Below the pieces are notes generated by a model. That model ran no database searches. It was not told where the DNA came from and saw nothing but the letters and a program-made list of their open reading frames with translations. A program made the translations under genes and the position numbers. From NCBI GenBank assembly GCA_017303795.1, contig JAFLBR010000009.1, forward strand, positions 124,001-188,000: 64,000 bases of DNA, written 5' to 3'. This DNA comes from Cytophagales bacterium. Its GTDB lineage: Bacteria; Bacteroidota; Bacteroidia; Cytophagales; Cyclobacteriaceae. Numbering within the stretch: the stretch's first letter is position 1; each line of letters begins with the position of its first letter. Positions 19,010-27,216 of the stretch are shown in pieces.

Positions 19010-19582
19010 TCATTTTGCTTTTAATACAATGTTCAGTCGTACAATGTCGTGCACAAGTTCATCTTTTAACCCCTTATACGCTACACCAAACTGTTGCCTA
19101 TCGAATCGCAAATCAGCTTGTGCGATAAAAAGTTTGTCCGTTTGTGTGGTAGGCTCTACTTCAATCTTCCAGCGTTTGGTAATTCCCTTAATGGTAAGAT
19201 TTCCGAGCACCAATATTTTTGCCGGATTATCAGGATGCGTGCGCACTTCATCTATCTCAAACTTTGCTGTCGGGTGTTTTGCTACATCAAAAAAGTCTTC
19301 GCCTTTCAAATGGCTTTCTAATTTCTTCTTTGGGATTGGATCGCTATCCGGAATATCGGTACACGTAATGGTTGTCATGTCGATAATAAAATGTCCACCA
19401 ACCAGTTTCTGATCTTTCATCTTTACTTTTCCGGACTTGATTTTTACAATGCCCTGATGCAAACCAATCACCTTGGTGCCCGTCCATTGTACTTTTGAGT
19501 CGCTTGTAACTACGGTTAGTTCAGTTTGAGAATAGCAATTGATAGTTGTGATAAGAAGTATAATTTGAATTAATTTTTTCAT
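19010..19582 (-). CDS. YceI-family periplasmic lipocalin-like protein
   Basis: A 190-residue protein with a signal peptide (residues 1-18, ending NCYS). The mature part has the YceI hallmarks: VVTSDSKVQWTGTKVIGLHQGIVKIKSGKVKMKDQKLVGGHFIIDMTTI in the first half and GNLTIKGITKRWKIEV with RFDRQQFGVAYKG in the second. YceI proteins form a beta-barrel that holds long isoprenoids and is linked to electron carriers or stress tolerance. It is the first gene of an operon with the propeller protein. A palindromic repeat lies upstream, between it and the dioxygenase-like gene. Confidence 0.92.
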   Translation of the reverse strand: MKKLIQIILLITTINCYSQTELTVVTSDSKVQWTGTKVIGLHQGIVKIKSGKVKMKDQKLVGGHFIIDMTTITCTDIPDSDPIPKKKLESHLKGEDFFDVAKHPTAKFEIDEVRTHPDNPAKILVLGNLTIKGITKRWKIEVEPTTQTDKLFIAQADLRFDRQQFGVAYKGLKDELVHDIVRLNIVLKAK

Positions 19583-19600
19583 AATGATTTGGTTTTTGCC

Positions 19601-19655
19601 TCACCCGCCTCGTTCCTCGGCACCCTCTCCCGCGGGAGAGGGTTGGGGTGAGGGA
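19601..19655. repeat. Dispersed palindromic repeat (CCCTCTCC/GGAGAGGG family)
   Basis: A perfect 20-base palindrome (19625-19644, CCCTCTCCC centred on GCG) lies between CCTCACCC (19601-19608) and its inverted counterpart GGGGTGAGG (19647-19655). The same family recurs at 56404-56445 and 56521-56573. It would fold into a strong hairpin in RNA and may end or attenuate transcription of the dioxygenase-like gene. Confidence 0.8.
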
Positions 19656-20273
19656 TTAATAATTACGCACGTTTAATCCCAGTATAATATCGCGCTTACC
19701 TTGCCAGATACCGTTCTCTTTCGTGAGTTTGATTATTCCTGACCCACCACGATCAGAAACATGTTGTCTTGCAGCAGATGTTAGCAGGGGATCATCCTCG
19801 AACTGATATTCATCAATCCAGTAATACCCTTTATCCGGTTCGCAGATGATAGGGTGGATATGTTGTGGATTGTTGCTGTTAGGATACGATGCCGGGCGAA
19901 TGGTTCTAATTTCATACTCACCTTTAGTGTTTGATTTTACCCAACCACGGATGTGCCCATGCCGCACAGCAAGGGTTTGATTCTTGCCACGCGAATAAAG
20001 ACCGGCATGGTCTGTTTGATACACATATAAAATCACATTGGGGGCGGGCGTTTTTCCGTCTTGCTGATAGATGGTGCCGCGAATAATTAAAGGCTCACCT
20101 GGCTCGTTCGCATTAACAAGATTTGTAGTTGATTCGATTGTAGTTGGTATTCCATCAAACATCATCTGGCAATCTTCGCATGGCCCACCAATTGGTTTTT
20201 TATTGTACGACTGGCTTTGGGCACATCCGCTTAACGCGATTGTTAATCCGATAAAAGCATAGATAAATTTCAT
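19656..20273 (-). CDS. Intradiol ring-cleavage dioxygenase-like lipoprotein
   Basis: A 205-residue protein with a lipoprotein signal (lipobox LSGC, Cys17), so it should be anchored to a membrane face outside the cytoplasm. The mature domain matches the beta subunit fold of protocatechuate 3,4-dioxygenases: GEPLIIRGTIYQQDGKTPAPN, then HAGLYSRG, HIRGWVKSNTKGEYEIRTIRPASYP and PQHIHPII. The four Fe(III) ligands of the family (Tyr in LYS, Tyr in ASYP, and the two His of HIH) all appear present. Export as a lipoprotein is unusual for an aromatic catabolic enzyme but common for this subgroup in Bacteroidota, whose substrate is unknown. No ring-hydroxylating or muconate genes adjoin it. Confidence 0.82.
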   Translation of the reverse strand: MKFIYAFIGLTIALSGCAQSQSYNKKPIGGPCEDCQMMFDGIPTTIESTTNLVNANEPGEPLIIRGTIYQQDGKTPAPNVILYVYQTDHAGLYSRGKNQTLAVRHGHIRGWVKSNTKGEYEIRTIRPASYPNSNNPQHIHPIICEPDKGYYWIDEYQFEDDPLLTSAARQHVSDRGGSGIIKLTKENGIWQGKRDIILGLNVRNY

Positions 20274-20395
20274 AGCGATTTCGTTTTTTAATTGAATGTA
20301 CGCGTAACGCGCAAGCCTGTTTAATTAACCTGACGATCCGCACCGGATTCTTGACGAACAGTTGCTATCGGTATTAGTGGAATTAATAAAACCCG

Positions 20396-20403
20396 TACTT
20401 TTG
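20396..20403 (+). promoter_or_regulatory. -7 promoter box of the LytS/LytTR operon
   Basis: TACTTTTG fits TAnnTTTG and ends 3 bases before the ATG at 20407. A TTA lies 19 bases upstream of it. Transcription would begin at or in the start codon, predicting a leaderless mRNA. Confidence 0.5.
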
Positions 20404-20406
20404 AAT

Positions 20407-21423
20407 ATGTCGCGTTTCTTTTCCTATCGATTAGATCACATCATTTTCTGGACGCTCACGGTGTTCTTTCATGGCTACACGCGATTGCCGTGGATCAACA
20501 AAGCCGGGTTGAATCAATTTGTACTAGAATTGATTATTCGAAACGGGCTGCTTGCCTGCGCCATTTATCTAACCATTCTGGTTGCTGTTCCAAAACTCAC
20601 TTCGGGTAAACAACCTGCAGGTATTCTGGGCATACTGGCGGCACTAGTTATTTATGTGTTGGGTAAAAACGCGCACGATGTTTATTTCTATGGTTACGTA
20701 GTGGGCGACCCGGAGCGGCAACATTTCCTTTACAACACATTTTATAATCTTTCTATTGTTACTTTTTATCTCGCTTTTGCCATTACGTTACACCTGAGCA
20801 AACTGTGGTACTTGCAACGTGAAAAAATGCGGCAGGTTGAAATGGAGAGACTGAATACCGAATTAGAATACCTGCGTGCCCAGATCAATCCACACTTTCT
20901 GTTTAATTCCATTAATACCATTTACTTTCAAATCGACAAACAAAATACAGCTGCACGCGAAACGCTGGAGAAATTTTCTGAAATGTTGCGCTACCAGCTT
21001 TACGAATGTACAAGCGAAACCATCGTTATCGAAAAAGAAATTCAATACTTGCAAAATTATGTTGCGCTACAAAAATTGCGTTTAAGCAGCCGGCACCTCG
21101 TAGAATTTAAAGCTGATGAAACTCTAAAAGAATTATTCATTCCCCCGCTGGTGTTAATTCCATTTGTTGAAAATGCATTTAAACATGTTTCGCACTTTAC
21201 AGACAAACCAAATGAAATCAGCATACGGTTAATAAAATTGAATAACGCGCTTGAATTCTCTGCTATCAACACCACAGAAGTTACAGTGAAAAATGAACCC
21301 GGTGGTATTGGCTTAAAAAATGTTACCCGCAGACTTGATTTACTGTATGGTGATCGGTACAAACTGGAGATTAAACCTGTGGCTGAAGTTTTTCATGTTA
21401 CACTTCAAATTCCATTTCTATGA
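20407..21423 (+). CDS. LytS-type sensor histidine kinase
   Basis: A 338-residue inner-membrane kinase. Four hydrophobic segments occupy residues ~10-135, followed by a coiled linker (REKMRQVEMERLNTELEYLRAQINP). The His_kinase domain has the phosphoacceptor motif NPHFLFNSIN near residue 163, and the ATPase region has VENAFKH and GIGLKNVTRRL. I chose the ATG at 20407 over a TTG at 20362, because the promoter box TACTTTTG ends 3 bases before it and the extra codons carry no conserved sequence. It overlaps its response-regulator gene by four bases (ATGA). The signal sensed is unknown. Confidence 0.93.
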   Translation: MSRFFSYRLDHIIFWTLTVFFHGYTRLPWINKAGLNQFVLELIIRNGLLACAIYLTILVAVPKLTSGKQPAGILGILAALVIYVLGKNAHDVYFYGYVVGDPERQHFLYNTFYNLSIVTFYLAFAITLHLSKLWYLQREKMRQVEMERLNTELEYLRAQINPHFLFNSINTIYFQIDKQNTAARETLEKFSEMLRYQLYECTSETIVIEKEIQYLQNYVALQKLRLSSRHLVEFKADETLKELFIPPLVLIPFVENAFKHVSHFTDKPNEISIRLIKLNNALEFSAINTTEVTVKNEPGGIGLKNVTRRLDLLYGDRYKLEIKPVAEVFHVTLQIPFL

Positions 21424-22124
21424 ACCTGCGTTGCATGGTGATAGATGATGAGCCCATCGCCCGAAAGGGTCTGGAAGAGTACATTGCTGAAATTCCATAT
21501 TTAAAACATGTGGGTAGTTTTGAAAGTGCTACCACTGCTGCTCAATTTCTTTCAGTCAACTCTGTTGATTTAATGTTGCTCGACATTCGTATGCCACGAC
21601 TTTCGGGTATTGATTTTCTGAAAACGCTTAGCAAACCTCCGCTGGTAATTTTCACTACGGCCTTTCCGCAATATGCGTTAGAAAGTTACGAACTGAATGT
21701 GTTGGATTATCTGGTTAAACCTATTTCGGTAGAACGATTTAAAAAAGCTACGCAAAAAGCGTTCGATTATTTTTCATTAAAACGTCCACAAACGCTGCCG
21801 GATTACTTTTTTATTAAGTGCAATCAGCAATTGGAGAAAATTCTTTTTAACGAAGTGCTATTTGTAGAGGCGATGCAAAACTATTGCATTATTCACACGG
21901 CCTCGCGCAAGCTGATTTGTTATGTTACGCTTACCGCGATGGTAGAGAAACTTCCGAGCGACAGGTTTATGAAAGTTCATAAGTCTTTTATTGTGGCACT
22001 GGATAAGGTAACAGGTATTGAAGGCAACTTACTTAAAATAGGAAGTTCAGTTGTTCCGGTGAGCCGAAGTTTACGCCAGCAAGTAACAGAAAAAATTACC
22101 GGTGGAAGTTTATCAAAGCGGTGA
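21420..22124 (+). CDS. LytTR-family response regulator
   Basis: A 234-residue protein with a receiver domain (residues ~4-120; acidic pair DDEP near residue 10, phospho-acceptor Asp in LMLLDIRMPRLSG near 56, Lys in YLVKPIS). It is followed by a LytTR DNA-binding domain (residues ~135-230; VEAMQNYCIIHT, FMKVHKSFIVAL, VPVSRSLRQQV). It is translationally coupled to the kinase gene. Such pairs in Bacteroidota control small regulons of membrane or secreted proteins, which cannot be read here. Its stop is one base from that of the convergent ATPase gene. Confidence 0.95.
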   Translation: MNLRCMVIDDEPIARKGLEEYIAEIPYLKHVGSFESATTAAQFLSVNSVDLMLLDIRMPRLSGIDFLKTLSKPPLVIFTTAFPQYALESYELNVLDYLVKPISVERFKKATQKAFDYFSLKRPQTLPDYFFIKCNQQLEKILFNEVLFVEAMQNYCIIHTASRKLICYVTLTAMVEKLPSDRFMKVHKSFIVALDKVTGIEGNLLKIGSSVVPVSRSLRQQVTEKITGGSLSKR

Positions 22125-22125
22125 T

Positions 22126-23256
22126 TCAAGTTGCTTCAATAAAATTCTGTTTAAACCACCATTTAAATGCCGGATCAACCAGCATCACCTCTTTACCCAT
22201 TGTATCAATTACATCTTTTTGCAGCAAAGCTTGTATAGAACGTTGAACGGTAGCAGTTGTGCCCAACGCATATTGTTTTATCGATTCTTTTGATGAGACA
22301 TTCTTCACCTCTGCACAAATTGCTTTCAGGTAATTAAGTTGATAGGTAGTTAGTCCTTCTACAGTTTTCTGAAACTGTAACTCGTTTTGCTGCGCCAACT
22401 GTTGAAGGGCAGCCTGCACATCTGAAATTTTTATCTTATTACCCGATATATACCACAAAATCTGAAAAGCTTGTTGCACGTAATACGAATGCAACTCCAT
22501 GGCCTCGCACAATATGGTAATTTGAGTAGGTGAAATTGTTTTGCCGCTCTTTTTAAATTTGTTTTCGACAAAAGGTATCCATTCCTGCAACTCAATTTTC
22601 TTCAGGTAATGAACAGCTCCAAATTTATAGAAAGGCAAATCACTCGACTCAAATAACTGCACCATTAAATGCCGTTTACTACCATACAAACAGTAATGCA
22701 CCCCACCATGCTTTTGCCAGTACCCTCTTAACTTTCGTTGAAATTCTATTGGGTATGGAAAATGTTGAATGTTTTGAAATTCATCCAGACAAACAATTAT
22801 TCTCAACCCTTTCTTTTCGGCTAACAGTTGCGGCAAGTTTAATATTTCAGATTCTTTTACAGTTTTAGTGAGATTAAACTTGATATTAAACTCACTTTGT
22901 TGATCGGGCTGAAACGATAAATTAGGCACCAGACTTTTCAACCATTGAGTAGCAAACTGAAAAGCTTCTTCAAGCTTTGAGTTGGTTGCCTTTAAACAGG
23001 CTTGCACATATGCTTCGTAAAATTCTTCGGGGGTTCGGCATTTGAATAAATCCAGAAAAATAAACCGAACATTTTTTTTAGCATATCTCTTGGCCGCTTC
23101 TTCTACTAACGAAGACTTACCCCAGCGCCTGGGTGATATCAGGATGGTGTTACTGTTGGTATCAAACTGGTTATGCAAAAAACTAATATCCGTTTTACGA
23201 TTGCAGAAATCACTTTCATTTACAGTTTTGCCAAAAACAAACGGGTTAGTAAGCAT
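22126..23256 (-). CDS. AAA ATPase of the archaeal-type ATPase family
   Basis: A 376-residue ATPase. The Walker A motif is SPRRWGKSSLV (residues ~40-50), Walker B is LRIIVCLDEFQNI near residue 155, and a sensor-like FKGSKRHLM equivalent (LYGSKRHLM) lies near 195. The C-terminal third is predicted to be a winged-helix domain (LTTYQLNYLKAICAE, STKESIKQYALGTTATVQRSIQALLQKDVIDT). This family (ATPase_2/DUF234 class) is widespread in archaea and Bacteroidota with no established function; links to mobile or defence genes are often suspected. Only 15 bases before the ATG is an array of three 15-base palindromic units (23271-23315), probably its operator. Confidence 0.85.
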   Translation of the reverse strand: MLTNPFVFGKTVNESDFCNRKTDISFLHNQFDTNSNTILISPRRWGKSSLVEEAAKRYAKKNVRFIFLDLFKCRTPEEFYEAYVQACLKATNSKLEEAFQFATQWLKSLVPNLSFQPDQQSEFNIKFNLTKTVKESEILNLPQLLAEKKGLRIIVCLDEFQNIQHFPYPIEFQRKLRGYWQKHGGVHYCLYGSKRHLMVQLFESSDLPFYKFGAVHYLKKIELQEWIPFVENKFKKSGKTISPTQITILCEAMELHSYYVQQAFQILWYISGNKIKISDVQAALQQLAQQNELQFQKTVEGLTTYQLNYLKAICAEVKNVSSKESIKQYALGTTATVQRSIQALLQKDVIDTMGKEVMLVDPAFKWWFKQNFIEAT

Positions 23257-23270
23257 GTCTCTTTTAAAAA

Positions 23271-23316
23271 GTTACATAAATGTAAGTTACAAAAATGTAA
23301 CTTACAAAGTTGTAAC
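23271..23316. repeat. Three tandem 15-bp palindromic units upstream of the AAA ATPase gene
   Basis: Units begin at 23271, 23286 and 23301: GTTACATAAATGTAA, GTTACAAAAATGTAA and CTTACAAAGTTGTAA. Each contains TTACA and TGTAA arms, so each is a dyad, and adjoining units also pair with each other (AAGTTACA with TGTAACTT at 23284-23303). The array ends 15 bases before the ATPase start and lies within its expected promoter. Cooperative binding of a dimeric regulator on successive units is the simplest reading. Confidence 0.75.
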
Positions 23317-23351
23317 TTCAATATGCGTTTTCAGGCTAAAAATCAGGCTTT

Positions 23352-25955
23352 TCACTTCTTCAGCACGCCCAAAATCTCATTCAGCTTCAGCAACGCCTCC
23401 ACCGGGCTGATGGTATTGATGTCGATTTTCTCTAACATCTCGTGAACAGCTTTTGATTTGGGATCCATTTCAAACAAACTCATTTGAGCAGTGGGCTTGG
23501 GCAATTCGTCAAACTTCTTCTTCGAATCGTTCTTGTGTTTGTCTTTCTCCAGAAAATGCAAAATCTCGTTGGCACGCAACACCACCTTGTTGGGCATACC
23601 GGCCAACTGCGCTACGTGAATTCCAAAGCTGTGTTCGCTACCACCTTCTTTCAGCTTGCGCATGAAAATGATTTTATCGCCCACTTCTTTTACACTCACA
23701 TTAAAGTTTTTTACGCGCGGCAAATCTTCGGTAAGTTGATTCAACTCGTGGTAATGTGTAGCAAATAATGTTTTTGCTTTAAAATCTTTGTGGTTGTGTA
23801 AGTATTCAACTATCGACCACGCAATGGAAACACCATCATAGGTAGATGTACCGCGACCAATTTCATCCATCAAAATCAAACTGCGGTCGCTCAGGTTATT
23901 CAGAATACTGGCTGTCTCCGTCATCTCTACCATAAACGTAGATTCGCCCCGCGATAAATTATCGCTCGCGCCCACTCGCGTAAATACTTTGTCTATCAAA
24001 CCCACAGTGGCCGCTTCCGCAGGAATGTAACTTCCCATCTGAGCCATCAATACGATCAATGCCGTTTGCCGGAGCAAAGCCGATTTACCCGCCATGTTCG
24101 GACCGGTGATTACTAAGATTTGTTGTGTTTCGTTGTCGAGGTAAATGTCGTTGGGCACATAACTTTCGCCCACAGGCAATTGCTTTTCAATAACCGGATG
24201 GCGACCCGCTTTAATCGCCAGCCGTTTGCTTTCACTTATCTCAGGTTTGTTGTATTGATTGGCGCGTGCTATTTCAGCAAAGGCAACCAAACAATCTAAT
24301 GCCGCAATTACGCGTGCGTTCTGCTGAATCTGCGCAATAAAATCGGCCGCATGGCGTACCAGTTCGGCAAATAATCGTTGTTCAATTACCTGTAACTTTT
24401 CTTCGGCATGAAGAATTTTTTCTTCATACACTTTTAGTTCTTCGGTAATGTAGCGCTCGGCATTTACCAGTGTTTGCTTGCGAATCCAATCGGTGGGTAC
24501 TTTATCTTTATTGGCATTGCTTACTTCTAAGTAATACCCAAACACTTTGTTGTACGAAATCTTGAGCGAATTAATACCCGTGCGTTCTACTTCGCGCTTT
24601 TGTATCTGCAACAGATAATCTTTTCCTGAAAAGGCAATGGCCCGCAGTTCGTCTAACTCGGCATCTACACCATCTTTAATAATACCGCCCTGGTGAATGA
24701 GCATGGGCGCATCGTCTTTCAGTTCGCGCTCAATCTTATCCAGTAGAAACTCACACTTGTTAAGTTGGTCGCCTGACTTTTTTAATTCTATGGAAGAAGA
24801 CTTTTCCAACTCATCTTTAATGGGCACAATCGCCTTGAGCGAACGTTTCAGTTGCAACAACTCGCGCGGATTAATCCGGCCCACCGCCACTTTCGAAATC
24901 AATCTTTCCAGATCGGTAATCTGGCCAAGTTGTTCCAGAATTTTTTCTGCTAATTCGCGATCGTTATAAAACTGTTCTACAATGTGCAGTCGTTCATCAA
25001 TTACTTGTTTTTCCTTTAGCGGAAGAATGAGCCACTTGCGCAAGTTGCGCGAACCCATTGGTGTTACCGTTCTATCCAACACCTCAAGCAGCGATACACC
25101 ACCTTCGTTGGAAGAACTTACCAACTCTAAATTGCGAATGGTAAATTTATCCAGCCACACATATTTATCTTCATCAATGCGGGCAATGGCTGCAATGTGT
25201 TGCGTGTCCTTGTGTTCGGTTACTTCTAAATAATGAAGTATTGATCCGGCAGCAATAATGGCTTCGTTCATGCCATCAATTCCAAAACCTTTTAATGTGC
25301 TGGTTTTAAATTGCTGAATCAGTTTTTCGTTACCAAAATCAAAGGCATAAATCCAATCGTCTAAAGCAAAGGTGGCGTACTCTTCACCAAATTGCGTTTC
25401 AAATTTTTCGCGGTTTGATTTACTGTAAATGATTTCGGCTGGCGCAAAACTTTGTATAAGCTTTGAGATATAAGCATCGGGCCCTTGTGCGGCATAAAAC
25501 TCACCCGTACTAATATCCAGAAAGGCAACACCTAAAAATGTTTTACCCACCTGCACCGAAGCCAGAAAGTTATTTTGCTTTCGCTCCAACACATTATCGT
25601 TAAACGATACTCCGGGTGTAACCAATTCTGTTACTCCGCGCTTTACAATACCTTTTACAGAACGCGGGTCTTCCAACTGATCGCAAATGGCCACGCGGTT
25701 TCCGGCTCGTACCAGCTTGGGCAAATATGTATCCAGTGCATGATGCGGAAAGCCAGCCAATTCTATTTCGGATGCAGAGCCATTGCCACGTTTGGTGAGT
25801 GTAATGTCCAGCACTTTAGCCGCCTTAATCGCATCTTCGCCAAAGGTTTCATAAAAATCGCCCACGCGAAAAAGTAAAAGCGCACCCGGATACTTGGCTT
25901 TGATAGCACTGTACTGTTTCATTAATGGGGTGTCCATTGCGGCTGCTCCTGCCAT
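23352..25955 (-). CDS. mutS: DNA mismatch repair protein MutS
   Basis: An 867-residue full-length MutS. The N-terminal mismatch-recognition domain carries the GDFYETF motif (Phe-X-Glu wedge) near residue 33. The connector, lever and clamp domains follow to ~residue 560. The ATPase domain has Walker A GPNMAGKSALLRQ near 620, LSRGESTFMVEM, Walker B LILMDEIGRGTSTYDG near 700 and the FATHYHEL motif. It binds base mismatches and small loops and recruits MutL. The C-terminal extension after the ATPase is present. The gene stands alone; the AAA ATPase downstream is on the same strand but separated by the palindromic array. Confidence 0.98.
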   Translation of the reverse strand: MAGAAAMDTPLMKQYSAIKAKYPGALLLFRVGDFYETFGEDAIKAAKVLDITLTKRGNGSASEIELAGFPHHALDTYLPKLVRAGNRVAICDQLEDPRSVKGIVKRGVTELVTPGVSFNDNVLERKQNNFLASVQVGKTFLGVAFLDISTGEFYAAQGPDAYISKLIQSFAPAEIIYSKSNREKFETQFGEEYATFALDDWIYAFDFGNEKLIQQFKTSTLKGFGIDGMNEAIIAAGSILHYLEVTEHKDTQHIAAIARIDEDKYVWLDKFTIRNLELVSSSNEGGVSLLEVLDRTVTPMGSRNLRKWLILPLKEKQVIDERLHIVEQFYNDRELAEKILEQLGQITDLERLISKVAVGRINPRELLQLKRSLKAIVPIKDELEKSSSIELKKSGDQLNKCEFLLDKIERELKDDAPMLIHQGGIIKDGVDAELDELRAIAFSGKDYLLQIQKREVERTGINSLKISYNKVFGYYLEVSNANKDKVPTDWIRKQTLVNAERYITEELKVYEEKILHAEEKLQVIEQRLFAELVRHAADFIAQIQQNARVIAALDCLVAFAEIARANQYNKPEISESKRLAIKAGRHPVIEKQLPVGESYVPNDIYLDNETQQILVITGPNMAGKSALLRQTALIVLMAQMGSYIPAEAATVGLIDKVFTRVGASDNLSRGESTFMVEMTETASILNNLSDRSLILMDEIGRGTSTYDGVSIAWSIVEYLHNHKDFKAKTLFATHYHELNQLTEDLPRVKNFNVSVKEVGDKIIFMRKLKEGGSEHSFGIHVAQLAGMPNKVVLRANEILHFLEKDKHKNDSKKKFDELPKPTAQMSLFEMDPKSKAVHEMLEKIDINTISPVEALLKLNEILGVLKK

Positions 25956-26112
25956 TCTACTTCGCGTATTTAATTGTTGAACTACTTACCTGCGTTTGGT
26001 ACGTCTTGTAGCACTAAGTAATCGGCAAAATAAAGAAAAGTCTGCATTAGGATTAACAACTTATTGGCAATCGTTTAGGAAACGGTTAACAACACGCTTA
26101 CGGTAAGCATAA

Positions 26113-26120
26113 TAGTTTTG
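26113..26120 (+). promoter_or_regulatory. -7 promoter box of the thioredoxin-TPR gene
   Basis: TAGTTTTG fits TAnnTTTG and lies 15 bases before the ATG at 26136. No matching upstream TTG was found at the expected spacing. Confidence 0.35.
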
Positions 26121-26135
26121 ATAAAAATTAAACTG

Positions 26136-26999
26136 ATGAAAAAAATCCTCACCCTTGCATTTGTCTTTACGCTTTCGCACCTGTGGGCGCAGCAACCCGC
26201 CAAGCCATTGGTTGGTATTTGTTCTCTGGCCGATCTTGCACAGCAACCCTTTGCCGAATGGTATAGCCCAGGGTATGAACAGTATCAGCCCAACGCTGCA
26301 GTTGTTGATCAACTCAAAAAATTAAAACCCGAAAAGACAACTATCAAGATTGTATTTGGCACGTGGTGTGGCGATAGCAAGCGCGAGTTGCCCCGTATGT
26401 TAAAGACACTGCATGCAGCTGGGTTTTCAGACAAAAACATTCAACTGATTGGCGTGTATAGCGATTCTGAAAAGTATAAGCAGGCACCCAACCGCGAAGA
26501 GAAAGAGTTGAATGTATATCGGGTGCCAACTTTTATTGTGCATCAGAATAACAAAGAAGTGGGTCGCATTAATGAGTACCCGGTTGAATCGCTTGAGCGT
26601 GATCTTCAAAAAATTCTGAGTGGCCAACCGTATAGCCCAAGCTATAAAAGTTTTGCACAAATTAAGGAGTGGCTTGCTACAGGTTTGCTTGCCGATGAAA
26701 ATGCCAGTCCGCGCGGTTTGGCTGATCAGGTGCGTAAAGCTGTAAGTTCAGAATCGGAATTGAACTCGTGCGGCTATGTATTGATGGCCCGCGGTAATTT
26801 AAAAGAAGCTATTGCTGTGCTGCGCACCAATGTTTACTTATATCCCGAATCATCCAATTGTTTTGATAGCCTGGGCGAAGCTTACGCGAAAGCGGGACTA
26901 AACGATAATGCATTATTTTATTACGAGCGTGCAGTAGAACTTGATCCGAAAAACGAAAACGCCATTGCTCAAGTTGCTAAGCTGAAGGAGGGGAAGTGA
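26136..26999 (+). CDS. Exported thioredoxin-like protein with C-terminal TPR repeats
   Basis: A 287-residue protein. The ATG at 26136 gives a clean signal peptide (MKKILTLAFVFTLSHLWAQ); a TTG six codons upstream is less likely. Residues ~65-165 form a thioredoxin fold with the active-site region GTWCGDSKREL (Trp77, Cys78), in which the second cysteine of CxxC is Ser. The cis-Pro region is VYRVPTFIVH. Residues ~215-285 contain two TPR units (SNCFDSLGEAYAKAGL, ALFYYERAVELDPKNENAI). With one active-site Cys it could act as a mixed-disulfide or binding protein rather than a classic oxidoreductase. No partner gene is adjacent. Confidence 0.82.
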   Translation: MKKILTLAFVFTLSHLWAQQPAKPLVGICSLADLAQQPFAEWYSPGYEQYQPNAAVVDQLKKLKPEKTTIKIVFGTWCGDSKRELPRMLKTLHAAGFSDKNIQLIGVYSDSEKYKQAPNREEKELNVYRVPTFIVHQNNKEVGRINEYPVESLERDLQKILSGQPYSPSYKSFAQIKEWLATGLLADENASPRGLADQVRKAVSSESELNSCGYVLMARGNLKEAIAVLRTNVYLYPESSNCFDSLGEAYAKAGLNDNALFYYERAVELDPKNENAIAQVAKLKEGK

Positions 27000-27144
27000 A
27001 AATACCTTTAATACTCAACCATTAGTAAATCCGGCCAGAGCTATGTCACTGAATCGGACCAAAGCCCCTGTTGCGTAATACCACGAACTACTACTTTTCT
27101 TTTATAGGGAAGTATTCTGACCAAAGGAACCCGCCAAACATATT

Positions 27145-27180
27145 TTACCTGAATGTTACGTGCTTAACATTCAGGTAACA
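27145..27180. promoter_or_regulatory. 14-bp inverted repeat with Pho-box-like direct repeats upstream of the porin
   Basis: Perfect 14-base arms (27145-27158 and 27165-27178) are separated by six bases. Overlapping the right arm are TTAACA (27164-27169) and GTAACA (27175-27180), five bases apart, which resembles the direct-repeat PhoP boxes of other bacteria. It lies ~40 bases before the start of a phosphate-selective-type porin. Regulation by phosphate is inference; the repeat could also be a transcription terminator without a T run. Confidence 0.45.
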
Positions 27181-27216
27181 TTAAATTAATAATATTGCGC
27201 CATTCCTTTTAAAATC

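Noticed and set aside
23271-23316. CRISPR-like array
   Set aside because: The 15-base units are contiguous with no spacers, and no cas gene is near.
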